From Prorocentrum cordatum (lineage: Eukaryota; Sar; Dinophyceae; Prorocentrales; Prorocentraceae), in contig CAUYUJ010009591.1 of NCBI GenBank assembly GCA_963575745.1, forward strand, positions 1 to 64,000: a stretch of DNA of 64,000 nucleotides, written 5' to 3'. Position 1 is the stretch's first letter. Each line of letters opens with the position of its first letter. The position numbers were made by a program, and so were the translations under genes. The notes under the pieces were generated by a model. That model made no database searches, was not told the origin of the DNA, and was given only the letters and a program-made list of their open reading frames with translations. This document shows positions 32,630 through 46,439 of the stretch, one piece after another.

Positions 32630-33700
32630 GTCAAGGACAAATCGAGTCAAACTTCGTCGAAACGCGTCCTGGAGCCGTCTTGGAGCTCTCCTACGTCGTA
32701 TTGGGGACCTCTTGGGGTGTCTTGGCCCCCTCTTGGGGACGTCTTTGGGGCCTCTTGGACCGTTTTGGGACTCTGTTCGGGGCCTCTTCTACCGTCGTCA
32801 CCGCGGTAAAGACCGACAAGTCGTAGATGCTAAGAAGATATATTTTCCTTCTTGCTAAATCAATGATTTTGACCTCTTGGGACCCTCTTGGAAAGCCTCT
32901 TGGGGGCCTCTTTGGGCGTCTTCGCGGTCTCTTGGGCACTGTGAGAACCGTCTTGGGCGTCCAAGGGCTAGCTTTGAGCGCTCCGGGGCCGCCATGGAAC
33001 GTTTTGGGAGCCTCATGGGGCCCTCTGGCCACGCCTTGGCCGCCCCTCAGGCTGTCTTGGGCCGTGTTGGTAGCCTCTTGGGGCCGTCTTTGGAGCCTCT
33101 TGTCCGTCGTGCACGCCGTGAAGACCGAAAAGGACGTAGATGCTAAAAATGCACGTTCTCCTATGCAATATGATTTTGGGCGCTCGGGGCTCCCTTGGAA
33201 AGCCTCTCGGGGCGTCGTAGCGGCCTCTTGGGCTCTATGGGGGCCATCTTGGGTGTCCAGGGGAGATCTTTGAGAGCCCTGGGGCCGTCTTGGACCGATT
33301 TGGGAGCCTCTTGGGGCTCGTGGACACGTCTTGGCCGCCTCTTGGGCACGCCTTGGCCGCCTCCGGGGCTGTCTTGGGCTCCTCTTGGGCCGTGTTGGGA
33401 GCCTCTTGGGCCGTCTTGGGACCGTCGTGGGGGCCTCTTGTACCCTCGTGCACGCCGTGAAGACCGAAAAGACGTAGATGCTGACAGTGCACGTTTTCCT
33501 ATGCATAATCAATGATTTTGGTCGATTGGGGCTCTCTTGGAAAGCAACTTGGGGCGTTGTAGCGGCTCCTTAGGCTCAATGGGAGCCATCTTGAGCGTCC
33601 AGGGGCGATCTTTGAGCGCCCCGGGGCCGTCTAAGACCGGTTTTGGGGCCACTTGCGCCTCCCTGAGCACGTTTTGGCCGCCTCTTGGCCCGGACAGGAG
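32630..33700 (+). repeat. 310-340 bp tandem units built of GCCTCTTGG minisatellite
   Basis: Unit markers GTCGTGCACGCCGTGAAGAC, then CGAAAAGACGTAGATGCT lie at about 32795, 33106 and 33445. The remainder of each unit is degenerate GGCCTCTTGGG repeats, the complement of the CCAAGAGGC family at 3.1, 40 and 46.2 kb. Confidence 0.85.
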
Positions 33701-33772
33701 CGCTCCCGGAGCCCCGGGTCGGCCATGGGGGACGCAGGTACTGGCCTGGCGGCCCCGATCCCCTTCCGCCGG

Positions 33773-33830
33773 CATATATATATATATATATATATATGTG
33801 TGTATGTGTATGTATACACATAGATATAGG
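33773..33830. repeat. (TA)n/(TG)n run
   Basis: TATATATATATATATATATG followed by TGTGTATG. Confidence 0.95.
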
Positions 33831-34489
33831 AAGGACAAGGCATGGAGGAAGAGGAGGACAATGAGGAGGAGGAGGCAGAGGAAGAGGAAAGAGGAGAAGG
33901 GAACTTGAGAAAGAGGGCTTGAAATATTTGCCATTTGTGCCAGCTATCCAGCTAGCCACGTACTGGAAGGGTTTGTCAGCTTCTGGAGGAGGGAGATTTG
34001 GAACGTTACCCACACCGCCCCCTCCTCCTCCTGCCTCCTCCATCCTCCCTCTACTCATCCTCCTCCACCTCGCCTCATCATTCTCCCACTCCTCCTCTTC
34101 CTCCTGCTGTTCCACCTGGCTCCCTCCTCGTCCTTCCTCCTCCAACTCGCCTCTTCCTCTGTCTCCTCCTCCCCATCCTCCTCCCCATCCTCTTCCCATC
34201 CTCCACCTCCTCCTCCTCCTCCTTGTCCTTCTCCTCCTCCTTTCTCTGTCATTTCGCACCTTCCTCCTTTCTCCTCCCAGGATGTATCATCCTCCCCATC
34301 CTTCGACTCGAAACACATCTGTCCTCCCTCCCTTCCTCCTCCTCGCCCTCACATTCCCACTCCTCTCCTCTCTCCTCGTCACTCATCCAAACGCCATCCT
34401 TCGTCCTAGCTAATCCATTATTCCTCCGCATGTTGACAATCCACAAACTCCGTATCACCATGATGGTGTGACGTCATCTGCAGCAGCAG
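33831..34489. other. Purine tract then CTC-rich tract
   Basis: GAGGAGGAGG at 33842-33905 and CTCCTCC-type DNA at 34018-34400. No gene recognised between. Confidence 0.7.
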
Positions 34490-34558
34490 CGCCCTCCTCA
34501 TCATCAGCATCATCATCACCAGCGTCATCATCATCACCACCACCACCATCATCATCAG

Positions 34559-34590
<32 letters not shown>

Positions 34591-34954
34591 GCATCAGCAT
34601 CAGCATCAGCATCATCATCATCAGCATCATCATCATAACCATCATCATCAGCATCATCATCATCTTCAGCATCACCACCTTCATCGTCGTCATCTCCAGC
34701 ATAATCACCAGCATCGTCATCTAGCGCAGCATCAAGAGCGTCAGCATCAGACGCATCATCATCCAAAAGACCAGACACACCAGTATCAACAACATCATCA
34801 AGACCACCATCAACGTCAACACCGCCATCAGCATCGCCAACATCATCAATAGAATACACATCAGCACAATCATGATCATCATGATCAGCAGCATCCTCAT
34901 CAGCATCATCATCAGCATCATCGGCATCGTCATCGTCGTCATCATCATCATCAG

Positions 34955-34993
<39 letters not shown>

Positions 34994-35449
34994 AATCAAC
35001 ATCGTAATCACCCACGCCATCATCATGGCGTGTCATCATCATCCGCATCAGCTTCCTCATCCTCCTCCTCTTCATCATCAGCATCATCATCAGCGTCATC
35101 ATAATCATCATCAATATCGGCATCACTAGCATCATCATCATCGTCGTCATCACCACCATCATCATCCACATCATCAGCATGCTCTTCATGCTCTTCACTA
35201 CCACCACCATCATCATCATTATCATCCGCGTCAGCATCATCAGCATTATAATCAACAGTTGCACTGTCATCACCGTCACCTGCATCAGCATAATCAACAT
35301 CAGCATCAGCATCAGCATCATCATCATCGTCGTCATCATTACCATCACCATCACCATCATCATCATCATCAGCAGCAGCAGCAGCATCAGCATCCTTAGC
35401 ATCATCATCAACAGCATCAGAATCAGCAGCATCCTCATCAGCACCATCG

Positions 35450-35526
<77 letters not shown>

Positions 35527-35585
35527 CCATCATCAGTATCATCATATTCAGCATCATCCTTAACAATATCACCGTCCTCGTCGTC
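34490..35585. repeat. 1.1 kb imperfect (TCA)n array
   Basis: ATC triplets with AGC, ACC, GTC variants, densest and cleanest at 35445-35530. The poly-Asp and poly-Met frames on the minus strand are artefacts. Confidence 0.97.
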
Positions 35586-35750
35586 GTCGTCGTCACGATC
35601 CCTCCTCATCATCCTCGGGCCTCCTCCTTCCCTCCATGACCTGCCTCCCTCCCCACCCCATCCGACCTTCCCCTTCCCCCTCTTACATGATCCTGCCCAA
35701 CATCCTTCAGGCACCACTCCTTTTCATCATCCCCCATTCACCACTCATCT

Positions 35751-35919
35751 CGGGGGCGCGCAAACATGGATTAGCGATCCATGGATTAGGCGCGCGGTCA
35801 CCAAATCCATGGATAGGCCGAGGCGCCCTCCCCAAAATGCGGCCAGTGCCGCCTCGTTCGGCGGCGGAAATCCGCGAGATTCCCATGGAAATGGGACCCG
35901 TCGCTAATCCAGGCCCCCT
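35751..35919. mobile_element. MITE-like family B, copy 1
   Basis: A 169 bp block bounded by GGGGGC with an inverted TGGATTAGCGA near each end. It contains ATCCATGGAT palindromes and CCGCCTCGTTCGGCGGCGGA. A second copy in the same orientation is at 53843-54012, about 80% identical by eye. Confidence 0.7.
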
Positions 35920-36054
35920 TGATCCGTGTCTGCGATCGCCTGGTTCACTCACCCCTCCCGGGGGAGAATACTGCTTGCCCCACGGACCGCCTCCCCCACA
36001 GACCGCTTCGCCCCAGACCGCTCCAACCTGGAGGACCCCTCCGCTCGGGTCGGG

Positions 36055-36229
36055 CGAAAGGGGGGGATAGCAAAAGGGGGGGTTAAGAATCAGCTCACGT
36101 AGCTGATTTTCCCGGCGCCTCCCGGCGCCGGAGGCGACTATGTATCGAGGAATGGGCCCCTCGGTGGGGCCGAAACCAGCTGCATGCAGCAGATTTCGTA
36201 ACCCCCCCTTTCCCAATCCCCCCCTTTCG
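36055..36229. mobile_element. MITE-like family A, copy 1
   Basis: Terminal inverted repeats of about 40 bp: CGAAAGGGGGGGAT at both ends, then a second seven-G run and GTTA(A/C)GAA. The interior has AGCTCACGTAGCTGATTTTC, a GGCGCC stem and AGCTGCATGCAGC. Length 175 bp. A second copy lies at 50758-50922. Confidence 0.8.
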
Positions 36230-36574
36230 TCCAGCCCTATCCGCCCCTGGACCGCGCCGCCCGCCCGACTCGCCCTGCAGGGCCCGCCCGCCCGCCCGCC
36301 GGCATCCCGCCCGCCCCGTTCTCCTGCGCACGCTGCCGAGCCCGCCAGCGCTCGTGGCCCTCCGACGCCCGCCCTCTTTCCGAGTGCCCCGCCCCCCCCG
36401 ACCCGCCCGTCGGGGCCCGCCCGCCCAGCCCGCCCGACAGGATGCAGCTGCCGCGGGCCCGCCGGGGAGGCGGGTACCCCGCCCGCGGAGCGGTCCGCCG
36501 GCGCGAGGGCCCGCCGGCGGAGCGGTCCCCGGCGAGGCGCTTCGCCAGCGAAGCGGTCTCGTGGCTTCCACCCT
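36230..36574. other. Very GC-rich unassigned stretch
   Basis: CCCGCCCG-type DNA with short GCGGAGCGGTC repeats (36480-36560). Frames on both strands are open because stops are rare at this composition. Confidence 0.5.
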
Positions 36575-36835
36575 CTCATCTCCTCCTCCTCCTCCTCCTC
36601 AGGATCCTCCTCCTCCTCCTCCTCCTCCTCAGGATCCTGCTCCTACTGCTCCTCCTCCTCCTCCCTGCCTGCCTCCCTCCCTGCCTGCCTCCCTCCCTGC
36701 CTGCCTCCCTCCCTCCCTCCCCATCTCACCGTATTCTTTCCTCCCGCTCATTTCCTTTTCCTCCTCCTCCTCCTCCTCCTCCCCCTCCTCCTCCTCCTCC
36801 TCCTCCTCCTCCTCCTCCTCCTCCACTCGCCCTCC
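36575..36835. repeat. (CTC)n array with CTGC(C) CCTCC interlude
   Basis: CTC triplets flank CCTGCCTGCCTCCCTC units (36663-36722). Confidence 0.95.
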
Positions 36836-37489
36836 TCCCGGAGCGGCAGGGTCCAACATCAGGCCGCACCCCCGAGCGTCCAGTCGGCCGGCAGCGGAGG
36901 CTTCCGCATTCGCGGCGCCCGAGGCCCGCTTCGTGGCGGGGGGCCCTGTGCCCCGAGGCGGGGCACGACGCAGCACCTACAGAGGCCAATCCCAAGTGGA
37001 GGGGAGGGGACGGAAAAAACGAAGGCAGGATGAGGATGCTTTGTGGGGACTCCTGGGGGATCTCCGCAGGAACGAGTGAGGGCCACTGAGCTGGACTAGC
37101 CCAAGGTGAGCCCAGGATCCATCAGGATACAGCGGGATTTGGCCAGATTGTACTCAGCGGGATTATGCTGAATTAGGCCCGCCTTCGACCACGGATATAC
37201 GGTACGTGCGGTACCAGCGCCGATGCTTAATCCCACCAGCCCTTTGGGCGACAAGTGGTCTGACGAGGGTCCCTTTCCTCTTCCACAGCTCTTCCCTTCG
37301 GGGAGGGGAACCCTCCCCCTCCCCTCCCGCAGGTTTCTTGGGGAGGGGCCGCGAGGTGTCGGAGGCTCCTTTTTCGACCCCTGGGAGGGCCAAGTTCTGA
37401 CACCCCTCGCGAGGATCGTGGCCCCCGAGAGGGGGAGGCAAACCGGGGACCCCCCTATTTTGACAGACCGCCTCCTGAGATGCTCATAA
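36836..37489. other. Unassigned region
   Basis: GC-rich, no repeat or gene recognised. Confidence 0.4.
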
Positions 37490-39960
37490 CTGAGTTCTGG
37501 TAGTTATGTTGAAGTTGTGGAAGTTAGGTTGAAGTTGTGGAAGATAGCTGTTCGTATGTTTCGATTGCTGTTTGAATATTAACTTCCCCCTAGCTTAAAC
37601 CACTCTATTCCCTAACTTCCCCCTATATTCAACCACTCTAATTCATGAAATTACACAATGTACAATAAAACGCGCTGCGAATACAGATTTTAATGTTTTG
37701 GTCAGCCACGTCTTTCTACGTTGTTGCGTTATGTCTGCCCCCCATAGCGGTGTTTGTTGTTTTCTGCCCAGCGTTTAGCTCATTGCGCTCTAGTTTGAAT
37801 TCCGTCATGCGCTTCGCGCCCCCTTCGTCTTCTCCTCCTTCTCCTCCTTCTCCTCCGTCTCCTCCTTCGCCTTCTCCTCTTTCCAAGGTACAAAGCTCCT
37901 CCTCCTCAGTCTCCTCCTCCTCCTCCTCCTCATCCTCATCCTCATCCTCATCTTGTTTCTCCTCCTCCTCCTCCTCCTCCTGGAGCCTGGAGCGTGAAAG
38001 TCTGCATTTCCTCCAGGATGACGAGGAGGAGGAGAAGGAGGAGGAGGAGGAGGAGGAGGAAAGGAGGAGGAGGAGGAGCTCCTTCTCCCCCTCCCCCTCC
38101 TCCTCCTCCTCCTCCTCCTCCTCCTCCTCCTCTCCTCCTCCTCCTCCTCCTGCGTCTCGGCCTCTCCTTCCCCCTTCCTCCTCCTCCCTCCTCCTCCTCC
38201 TCCTCCTCCTCCTCCTCCTCCTCCTCCTCCTACGCCCCCCCCTCATTCCCCAATGCGCCCTTAACGCCCCCCATTCTCTTGCCAGTCCTCCTCCTCCTGC
38301 TCCCTTCTCCCACCTCCCCTCCTCCTCCCTTCTCCTACTCCTCCTCCTCCTTCCTGCTCCCTTCTCCCACCTCCTCCTCCTCCTCCCTTCTCCTCCTCCT
38401 CCTCCTCCTCCTCTTCCTCCTCCTCCTTCCCCTCCTTCCCCTCCTCCTCCTCCTCCTCCTCCTCCTCCTCCTCCTCCTTTGTCTGTCTGTCTGCTTGTTC
38501 TTTCGACGACAACGTCGGCCTCATCTCCTCCGGAGGAGGACGAGGCAAAGATGAGCGCCGATGAGAAGGGATGTGGAGGGAGGAGGAGGGAGGGGGAGGA
38601 GGGAGAAGGGAGGAGGGAGAAGGGAGGGAGCCAGGATGATGAGGAGGACGAAGGGCAGGAGGGGCAGGAGCAGGAGGAGGAGGAGGAGGGCGGGAAGGAG
38701 GAGGAGGAGGAGGAGGAGGAGAAGAAGAAGAAGAAGAAGAAGAAGAGGAAAAGTAAGAAGAATAAGACGAATACTAACAATAATAATAAGAATAATAATA
38801 ATAAGAGGAACAAGAAGAAGCATAAGAAGAATAATAATACTGAGAATAAGAAGAAGAAGAATAATAAGAATAAGTATAATAATATTAAGCAGAAGAAGAA
38901 GCATACTATGACGAAGAAGAATAAGAAGAAACATAAGAATCAGAAGAAGAAGACGAATAAGAAGAATAAGAAAAAGAGGAGGGAGGAGGCGGAGGAGGGA
39001 TGAACAGGGAGGAGAGGGAGGAGGGAGGGAGAAGGAGGAGGAGGAGTAAGAGCAGCAGCAGCAGCAGGAGGAGCAGGAGGAGGAGGGGGGAGAGGAGGGG
39101 GAGGAGGGAGGAGGAGGGAGGAGGGAGGAGAGGGGAGTTGGAGGAGGAGGGGCATGAGCAGGAGGAGGAGAAGGGAGCAGGAGGGGGGAAGAGGAAGAGG
39201 CGGCGGCGGCGGCGCCAGCAGCGGCAGGAGCAGGAGGGGGGGAGGAGGGGAACCAGGAGCAGGAGGGCGAGCAGGAGCATGAGGAGTGAGAGGAGGAGGA
39301 AGGGAGGAGGGAGAGAGAAGGGATCAGGAGGGAGGAGGGAGGGAGGAGGGAAGGAGGGAGGGAAGGAGGGGGGAGGGAGGATGAGGTGAAGGAGAATGTT
39401 CGGAAGAGCAGGAGGCGGAGGGGGAGCAAGGGGAGCAGTGGGAGGAGGAAGGGAGGGAGGGAGGGAGGGAGGGAGGCAAGGAGGGAGGAGGGGGAGAGGA
39501 TGGGGGAGGAGGGAGGAGGAGGAGTAGGAGGAGGAGGACGGGGGGAGGAGGGAGGAGGGACGGGGGTAGGAGGTGGAGGATGAGGGGTCGTCGCAGGCTG
39601 CCAACGCGCGTCGGCGGCCGCAAGCCGTACGAAGATGCGGCCGCCCGATGGTACCCCGATAACACCTCGATAACATCTCGACAACATGTTTTGTTATATA
39701 TATATATATAAGTTGACATGCCTAAGCAAACCACTAACTAGAACGCAAATTCCACAACTAGAACCACTCCAAAACCTAACTTCCCCGTAACCTACACGTT
39801 GTAACAACCTCTTCAAGCAATTAAATTCCGTATCTTCCACAACTTGCACCGTTCAAGTTATGTAAGATCTGGCAGATCAAGGTAAGATCTGGAAGATCAA
39901 GTTAAGATCTGGAAGATCAAGTTAACATGATCGACCACAACTTCCCCACAACTACAAGAA
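37490..39960. repeat. Giant fold-back: CTC left arm, GAG right arm, AT-rich inverted flanks
   Basis: Left flank 37500-37560 has TTGAAGTTGTGGAAGTTAGG and GTTGTGGAAGATAG. The right flank, reverse-complemented, has GTTGTGGAAGATACGG (near 39840) and GGAAGTTAGGTTTTGGAGTG (near 39770). Between them 37820-38480 is CTC-rich and 38570-39580 is GAG/AAGAAT-rich, with a switch at 38480-38570. A small GAG insert at 38020-38085 interrupts the left arm. Confidence 0.7.
39865..39920. repeat. 21 bp repeat, three units
   Basis: GTAAGATCTGGAAGATCAAG-type units in tandem. Confidence 0.9.
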
Positions 39961-39979
39961 GCGGTTCTGGGCATCTCAG

Positions 39980-40245
39980 TCCAGGATGGCCCCACGAGGC
40001 CCTCCGGGGCTCCCCAAAGGCCCCAAAGAGGATCCAGAAAGCGCTCCAAGAGGCCCCAAGAGGGCTTCAAGAGGCACCCGAGGGGCACCCAAGAGGCCCC
40101 CAAGCGGCCTCAGAGAGCCCAAAATGACCTCCAAGATGGCTCAGATAGCCCAAGCTGGCTCAAGATGGCTCCCAAGATGCTCCAAGCGGCCCCAAGGCCG
40201 CTCCAAGACGGCTCGAGATGGCCACGGAGCCTCCCAAGCCTCCCT
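39980..40245. repeat. CCAAGAGGC minisatellite, family member
   Basis: GGCCCCAAGAGG and AAGATGGCTC units. Same core as 3140-3250. Confidence 0.8.
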
Positions 40246-40384
40246 CGCTGTTTGACTATGCATGTCTCTTCCTCTCTCCCCCATGTGTCTATTCGTCCCT
40301 TTTCCCGTCAGATCTCATGGGCAGGGTTCCTGAATGGGCTGGTAGGGATTTGCAAAGCGTACACAATGAGAACAAGGAAAACCA

Positions 40385-40725
40385 CGCGGCACCACAGGAC
40401 ACCACGGGACACTATTATTGATCTCGCTATCGACCTAGGTACCATGTCTTTGCCCGGGCCCTCTTTTCTCTAGGACATCCCACGAAAATGAATGGCAATA
40501 TGTTTGGCCATGTATGTATCTATCGATCTCACTCTCAATCGAACTATCGATGTCACTATCTATCGATATCCATTTCACCGATCTGACAGTCGACCTCACG
40601 ATCGATTTGTCACTATCAATCACGGACCATCGACCTCACGGGACACCACGGGACACCACGGGACACCGCGGAACTCCACGGGACACCGCGCCCATGGGAC
40701 ACCACGGGACACTGGCGGGACACCC
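40385..40725. repeat. (GGACACCACG)n and TATCGAT-rich segments
   Basis: CACCACAGGACACCACGGGA at 40390-40415 and several GGACACCACG units at 40638-40715. ATCGAT/CTATCGAT phrases lie between (40500-40630). Confidence 0.85.
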
Positions 40726-41185
40726 TCGAGCCACCGCCGGCCAACCGAGGGGTGGGAATCATTGAGCCCAGTTCCGCCCTAACAACGACGGGTTCATTCC
40801 CCTCGTCCGTTCCGCAGCTTCGCCTCGCCCGCACTCACGACACCAACACGAAACCGAAACCGAATCCCTGTGGGGGTGCTCTCCGTTTCACTGGAATCCC
40901 AGTCCCAACATTATAGCGCAGCCCCCCCCCCCCCCCAGCACCCACGAATTTCACATCGTTCGTTGGGGCATCCATTCGCATTTTTACTGATCAATCATCC
41001 GTTGAGAATCTATGCTCAGTCGTCTTCCTCCTCTTCCTCTTCCTACTGTCAGTCCCCTGCAGTTCTTGGCGTTCCTCGCTATTACTGCCACCATCGTCCT
41101 CCCTGTGTTGACTCCTCTCTTTTCCTCAGCTTCTGCCTGATTCCTTCGATTCCCCCCCCCAATCTTCCTCATTAGCAGGGATCCT
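40726..41185. other. Unassigned region
   Basis: No gene recognised. A C14 run lies near 40922. Confidence 0.4.
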
Positions 41186-41189
41186 TTTG

Positions 41190-41775
41190 ATATCGGTTAC
41201 AAAAGGAATCCTATTGGAATCGGCTACAAAGGAATCTTATTGAGATCGGCTACAAAAGGAGAACCACTGAAACCCTTGCAAAAGAATTCTTAGTGAAATC
41301 GCATTCAAAAGAACCCCTAACGAAATCATCTGCAAAAGGAATCCGATTGAAATCCTTGCAAAACAATCCGATTGAAATCGGCTACAAAAGGAATCCTATT
41401 GAAATCGGCTCCTTCAGGAATCCTATTGAAATTCTCCACAAAGGAAATCCGAGTGAAATCGGCTACAAAAGGAAGCCGATTGAAAACAGCTACAAAGGGA
41501 ATCCGATTGAAATCCTTACAAAAGGGATCATACTGAGATCGGCTACAGAAGGAATATGATTGAAATCGGCTAAAGGAATCCGAATGAAATCCTCCACCAT
41601 AAGGCCTCCACAAAAGGACTCCTGTTGAAATCTGCTACAAAAGAAATCCTTTGGAAATTCCCAACAAAAGGGATCCCATCGAAATCGGCTACGGCAGGAG
41701 TCTTAGTGAAATCCGATTCACAAGGAATCCCATTGAAATCGGCTACCAAAAAGAACCAATTGCAATTCTCCAAAA
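41190..41775. repeat. ~26 bp satellite, more than 20 units
   Basis: Units TACAAAAGGAATCC(T/G)ATT, then GAAATCGGC, with CCT and TTC substitutions. Confidence 0.95.
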
Positions 41776-41804
41776 AAGGGAAGGAGGAAGAGGAGTAGGA
41801 AGAG

Positions 41805-41962
41805 TAGGACAGACTTGAGGAGGAGGTGGAGGATTCAGAGAAGAAAAAAAAGAGGAGGAGGGAGAGTGCATGGAGTTTAATTTTGAGGAGGAGTAGGAAG
41901 AGGAGGAGGAGGAAGAGGAGGAGGAGGAGGAGGAGGAGGAGGGCGAGGAAGAGGGGGAACAC
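41805..41962. repeat. (GAG)n tract
   Basis: GAGGAGGAAGAGGAGGAGG with A-rich interruptions. Confidence 0.9.
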
Positions 41963-42034
41963 TCACATGAGGAGTAGGACGTGGAGAAAGATTCGGAGAA
42001 GGACGCACCCCCCCCCCAACCGCGACCGGTTGTT

Positions 42035-42110
42035 ACTGTGGCCCGTTGGGCGTTAGTGTGGCTCGTTGGGTGTTAGTGTGGCCCGTCGTGCGGCCGGATG
42101 GGAGCTATTG
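42035..42110 (-). repeat. Short GTGGCCCGTTGGGTGTTA repeat, left copy
   Basis: Three units of GTGGCCCGTTGGGCGTTA. The inverse is found at 46440-46495. Confidence 0.8.
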
Positions 42111-42289
42111 TGGCCCTCGCTGGCCGTTCAATGAAAAGTATTATCCCGGCAAAGCAACCTAACAGCGATGAGTATAAGCATATCTGGAAGCATTCCACTT
42201 AAGATTCAGGTGAGAATCCAGCTGTAGAATTCTGCTGTTCTCGCAGTCGCAGTCGCATTCGCAATGACAGTCGCAGTGGCAACGGCCTT

Positions 42290-42435
42290 AGGATCCAATG
42301 GAATCCTTAGGATTCCTAGGGATTCCTAAGGCATCCTTAGGCATACTTAGGAATCCATAGGAAACCTTAGGAATCATGATTCCTAGGGATTCCTAGGGAT
42401 TCCTAAGGATTCCTGGGGAATCCTAAGGATTCCTA
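42290..42435. repeat. CCTTAGGATTCC degenerate repeat
   Basis: GGATTCCTAGGGATTCCTAA units, partly self-complementary (CCTAGG, TCCTAGGA). The same motif reappears at 43535-43570. Confidence 0.9.
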
Positions 42436-43165
42436 CCTGAGCCTGCCTCGGCCTCAGCCTCAGCCTACCTCAGCCTCAGCCTGCCTCAGCCTCAGCCTCA
42501 GCCTGTCTCAGCCTCAGCCTGCCTCAGCATCAGACTCAGCCTCAGCCTCAGCCTCAGCCTGCCTCGGCTTGCCTCGGCCTCAGCCTGAGCCTGCCTCGGC
42601 CTCAGCCTCAGCCTCAGTCTGCCTCAGCCTTAGCCTCAGCCTGCCTCAGCCTCAGCCTGCATCAGCCTCAGCCTCAGCCTGCCTCAGCCGCAGCTTGCCT
42701 CAGCCTCAGCCTCAGCCTCAGCCTCAGCTGCCTCAGCCTCAGCCTTCAGCCTCAGCCTGCCTCGGCCCTCAGCCTCAGCCTGCCTCCTGCCTGCTCAGCC
42801 TCAGCCTGCCTCTGCATCAGCCCTCAGCCTCAGCCTCAGCCTGCCTCAGCCTCAGCCTCAGTCTGCTCAGCCTCAGCCTCAGTCTGCCTTCAGCCTCAGG
42901 CCTCAGCCTCAGCCTGCCTCAGCCTCAGCCTGCCTCAGCCTCAGCCTCAGCCTCAGCCTGCCTCAGCCTCAGTCTCAGCCTGCCTCAGCCTCAGCCTGCC
43001 TCAGCCTCAGCCTCAGCCTGCCTCGGCCTCAGCCTGCGTCAGCCTCAGCCTCAGTCTGCCTCAGCCTCAGCCTTCTTCAGTCTCAGCCTCAGCCTGCCTC
43101 GGCGTGCCTCAGCCTCAGCCTCAGCTTGCCTCGGCCTGAGCCTGCCTCGGCCTCAGCCTGCCTCA
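42436..43165. repeat. (CAGCCT)n hexanucleotide array
   Basis: CTCAGCCTCAGCCTGCCTCA with GCC insertions. The Ser/Ala/Gln/Pro frame through it is a repeat translation. Confidence 0.97.
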
Positions 43166-43194
43166 GCTCGGGCATTCGAAATATGGCACAGGAC

Positions 43195-43545
43195 TGGAGT
43201 TCTGGGAACACGAAGATCACGAAGTGGCCCACAGTTGGCTCTGGGCAATCAGCATATGGTACAGGAATGGTGTTCTGGGATCACGAAGAACACGAAACGG
43301 CCACAGTTGGCTCCGGGCATTCAAAATGTGGCCTGGGAATGGTGTTCTGGGAACACGAACAACACGAAGGGGCCTACAGTTGGCTCCGGGCATTCAAAAT
43401 GCGGCCTGGAAATGGTGTTGTGGGAACACGAAGAACACGAAGAGGTGTTCTGGGAACAAGAAGAACACGAAGTGGCCTACAGTTGGCTCCGGCCGTTCAA
43501 AATGTGGCCTGGGAATGGTGTTCTGGGAATTGATTCCTAAGGATT
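43195..43545. repeat. 72-73 bp tandem repeat, about four units
   Basis: Units contain ACAGTTGGCTCCGGGCATTC, AAAATGTGGCCTGGGAATGG and TGTTCTGGGAACACGAAGAA. ACAGTTGGCT occurs at 43231, 43303, 43376 and 43479. Confidence 0.9.
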
Positions 43546-43799
43546 CCTAAGGATTCCTAAGGATTCCTGGGGCTGACGGATCCGTCCGGTTCCTTGTCCG
43601 GCTCCCGCCCAGACCCCCCTGGGGCGTCAAGATGCTCTCGTTTGCTCTCTTTTGATCCCATTCGAATCCTATCAGCAAAAGCTGTTAGGTAACTATATAA
43701 GAGGTATCTAATGTTACATCTGGAGAGACTCGCAGACCTTGAGGGAATGCCTTCCCGCGCAGGCAAAAGTGGCCACAGTACCTGCCACTTAGAAGCGAC

Positions 43800-45720
<1,921 letters not shown>

Positions 45721-46179
45721 AGGGGGAGAAGGGAGGAAAAAGGAGGAAGTGAGGAGGGAACGAGGGAGGACGAGGACTGCCATGGAATTGGGAGAAGGAG
45801 GGAGGCAATGGAGTGGGGAGGACTCCGGAGGAGTGCTGAGGAGTGCAATGGAATGGGGAGGGAAGGAGAGAGGAGAGAGGAGGGACGAGCGTGGAACGTT
45901 TTGGAACGTTTTGCCAACCAACGTCGTGCAGAAGGAGGGAGGGTGGGAAAGAGGGCGGAGGGAGTAGTGCGATGGAGTGGGGAGGACTCCAGAGGAGTGG
46001 GGAGGAACGCCTAGAAGCAAGATGGAGGGAGTTCCGAGGAATGGGGAAGGATGCCGACGAGTACGGTGAAGTGCGGAAAGGTACAGAAGAGTGGGGAGGC
46101 GTGCGGAGAGGGGGAAGAATGGAGTGAAGTGCGGAGGAGTGCCGAGTGCGATGGAGTGCGGAGGAATGGGAGGCTCTGG
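45721..46179. repeat. Purine-rich degenerate GGAGGAGTG repeat
   Basis: GAATGGGGAGG and GGAGTGCGGAGGA phrases repeat loosely across the interval. Confidence 0.6.
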
Positions 46180-46380
46180 AGGGCTCCTTGGAGGGCTCGT
46201 TGGAGGCCTCCTTGGACGGCTCCTTGGAGACTCTGAAGGCCTCGGAGAGTCCAAGAGGCTCTTCGGCTGCTCCAAGAGGCTCCTCGGAGAGCCCACGAGG
46301 CTCTCTGGCGGCTCCAAGAGGCTTGTCGGTGGCCCCCAGAGGCTCTTCCGAGAGGCTCTTCGGTGAAGGGGGGGAGGAGG
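46180..46380. repeat. GGCTCCAAGAGGCTC minisatellite
   Basis: GCTCCTTGGA changes into CCAAGAGGCTC units, another member of the CCAAGAGGC family. Confidence 0.85.
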
Positions 46381-46439
46381 CTCTTTGGAGACTCCCCCCC
46401 CCTTCACAGTACTCGTTCATTAACACCCTCCGGAGAAAC

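Noticed and set aside
34455-35717. 420-codon Asp/Met-rich minus ORF
   Set aside because: Repeat translation of the TCA array; no non-repeat domain at either end.
37693-39003. 436-codon plus ORF rich in Ser, Pro, Glu and Lys
   Set aside because: Spans the CTC-to-GAG switch and consists of microsatellite codons only.
40150-40180. TGGCTCAAG phrase as a second spliced-leader relict
   Set aside because: It is a unit of the local AAGATGGCTC minisatellite and lacks the CCGTAGCCA half.
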